Shown here one piece after another: positions 63,753 through 64,000 of a stretch of 64,000 nucleotides of DNA; position 1 is the first letter of the stretch; every line of letters starts with the position of its first letter. The stretch comes from Ignavibacterium sp. (lineage in GTDB: Bacteria > Bacteroidota > Ignavibacteria > Ignavibacteriales > Ignavibacteriaceae), in assembly GCA_018335755.1 (NCBI GenBank), contig JAGXRK010000001.1:389073-453072 (forward strand), in the 5' to 3' direction. The position numbers and the translations under genes are program-made. The notes below the pieces were generated by a model that saw only the letters and a list, made by a program, of their open reading frames with translations, was not told the DNA's origin and ran no database searches.

Positions 63753-64000
63753 ATGCATAAACTATTTATACCATTTATCGTCAGCCTTCTTTTTTTATCA
63801 ACGGCGATAGCACAGCTATCCTCCAATGTGGAAGAAGCTCAAAGATATCGTGTTAATTCACAAACAGCGGTATTGGAAAGCAACACCTCAACATCTGTAG
63901 GCAATGAATCTGTTACAAATTCAAATAGGATTTTTACCAGATCAAACTCACAGCTTGAGGAACTCGGAGCCCGTTATGTGTTTGTAAGATCAAACTCACA
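63753..64000 (+). CDS. Secreted repeat protein, cut by window end
   Basis: An open frame of 82 visible residues with a signal peptide (LFIPFIVSLLFLSTAIAQ) and a mature part rich in Ser, Asn and Thr. The 14-base word AGATCAAACTCACA occurs twice in frame (63939-63952 and 63987-64000), 48 bp apart, encoding RSNSQ each time, so a 16-residue repeat array probably continues beyond the window. ATG 63753 has AGGTG only 2 bp upstream; ATG 63741 is in frame and possible. The function is unknown. It is likely made from the sigma-54-like promoter at 63626. Confidence 0.6.
   Translation, partial: MHKLFIPFIVSLLFLSTAIAQLSSNVEEAQRYRVNSQTAVLESNTSTSVGNESVTNSNRIFTRSNSQLEELGARYVFVRSNS

Noticed and set aside
1..64000. 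CRISPR arrays, rRNA or tRNA genes, insertion sequences
   Set aside because: I saw no regular repeat-spacer array, no cloverleaf or rRNA-like stretch, and no transposase or terminal inverted repeats; a faint tRNA could be missed by eye.

Overview
The window looks like chromosomal DNA from a low-GC, Gram-negative bacterium of the Bacteroidota/Chlorobiota side of the tree, most likely class Ignavibacteria. The evidence is a type IX secretion C-terminal sorting domain, lipid A genes (lpxB, lpxK), an NADH-linked trimeric [FeFe]-hydrogenase, several outer-membrane barrels and heme proteins, and clear Shine-Dalgarno motifs before many genes. The assignment comes from gene content only. I found no rRNA, tRNA, CRISPR array or insertion sequence.

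Layout. (1) 1-6.9 kb: the end of an unknown membrane protein, a lipoprotein, then a hydrogenase operon (lone receiver, HydC/NuoE-like, HydB/NuoF-like, HydA) closed by a strong terminator, a RegB-like sensor kinase, and a TM1266-type regulator of the kind that travels with [FeFe]-hydrogenases. (2) 7-12.7 kb: an NtrC-type two-component system sits between two related small secreted proteins. Each of those genes has a sigma-54-like promoter with two matching CGnC-N6-GTCG sites at nearly the same distances upstream. (3) 12.7-19.5 kb: a ferritin-like lipoprotein, a five-heme cytochrome c, a Cyc2-like monoheme cytochrome-barrel fusion, a dihydroceramide-desaturase homologue, a zinc-ribbon protein between repeat blocks, and a second monoheme-barrel protein. 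(4) 19.6-24.3 kb: a giant lamin-tail/CARDB repeat surface protein. (5) 24.3-35.4 kb: mostly housekeeping genes: SDR, DUF3109, rpoN, a membrane methyltransferase, hslV-hslU, then murI-glnD-queF-queC on the minus strand, and tpiA. (6) 35.5-52.5 kb: a GH2-like membrane protein, smc, a T9SS cargo protein, a HAD phosphatase, an ICMT-like enzyme, lpxB, a DUF374 acyltransferase, lpxK, ppdK, queA and ispD. (7) 52.5-64 kb: ybaK, a divergent oligopeptide ABC transporter, then a PknK-like kinase/ATPase/TPR protein and a sigma-54-type activator with a degenerate receiver and a GAFTNA loop. These are followed by a sigma-54-like promoter and a secreted repeat protein that runs off the window.

The genes suggest a redox-flexible, hydrogen-metabolising cell with much envelope and surface machinery under sigma-54 control: rpoN itself, two activators and three candidate promoters are all in the window. 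The two most interesting candidate systems are the two-component system with its matched flanking promoters, and the peptide transporter + kinase/STAND/TPR + GAFTNA-activator gene row that ends next to a sigma-54-like promoter.
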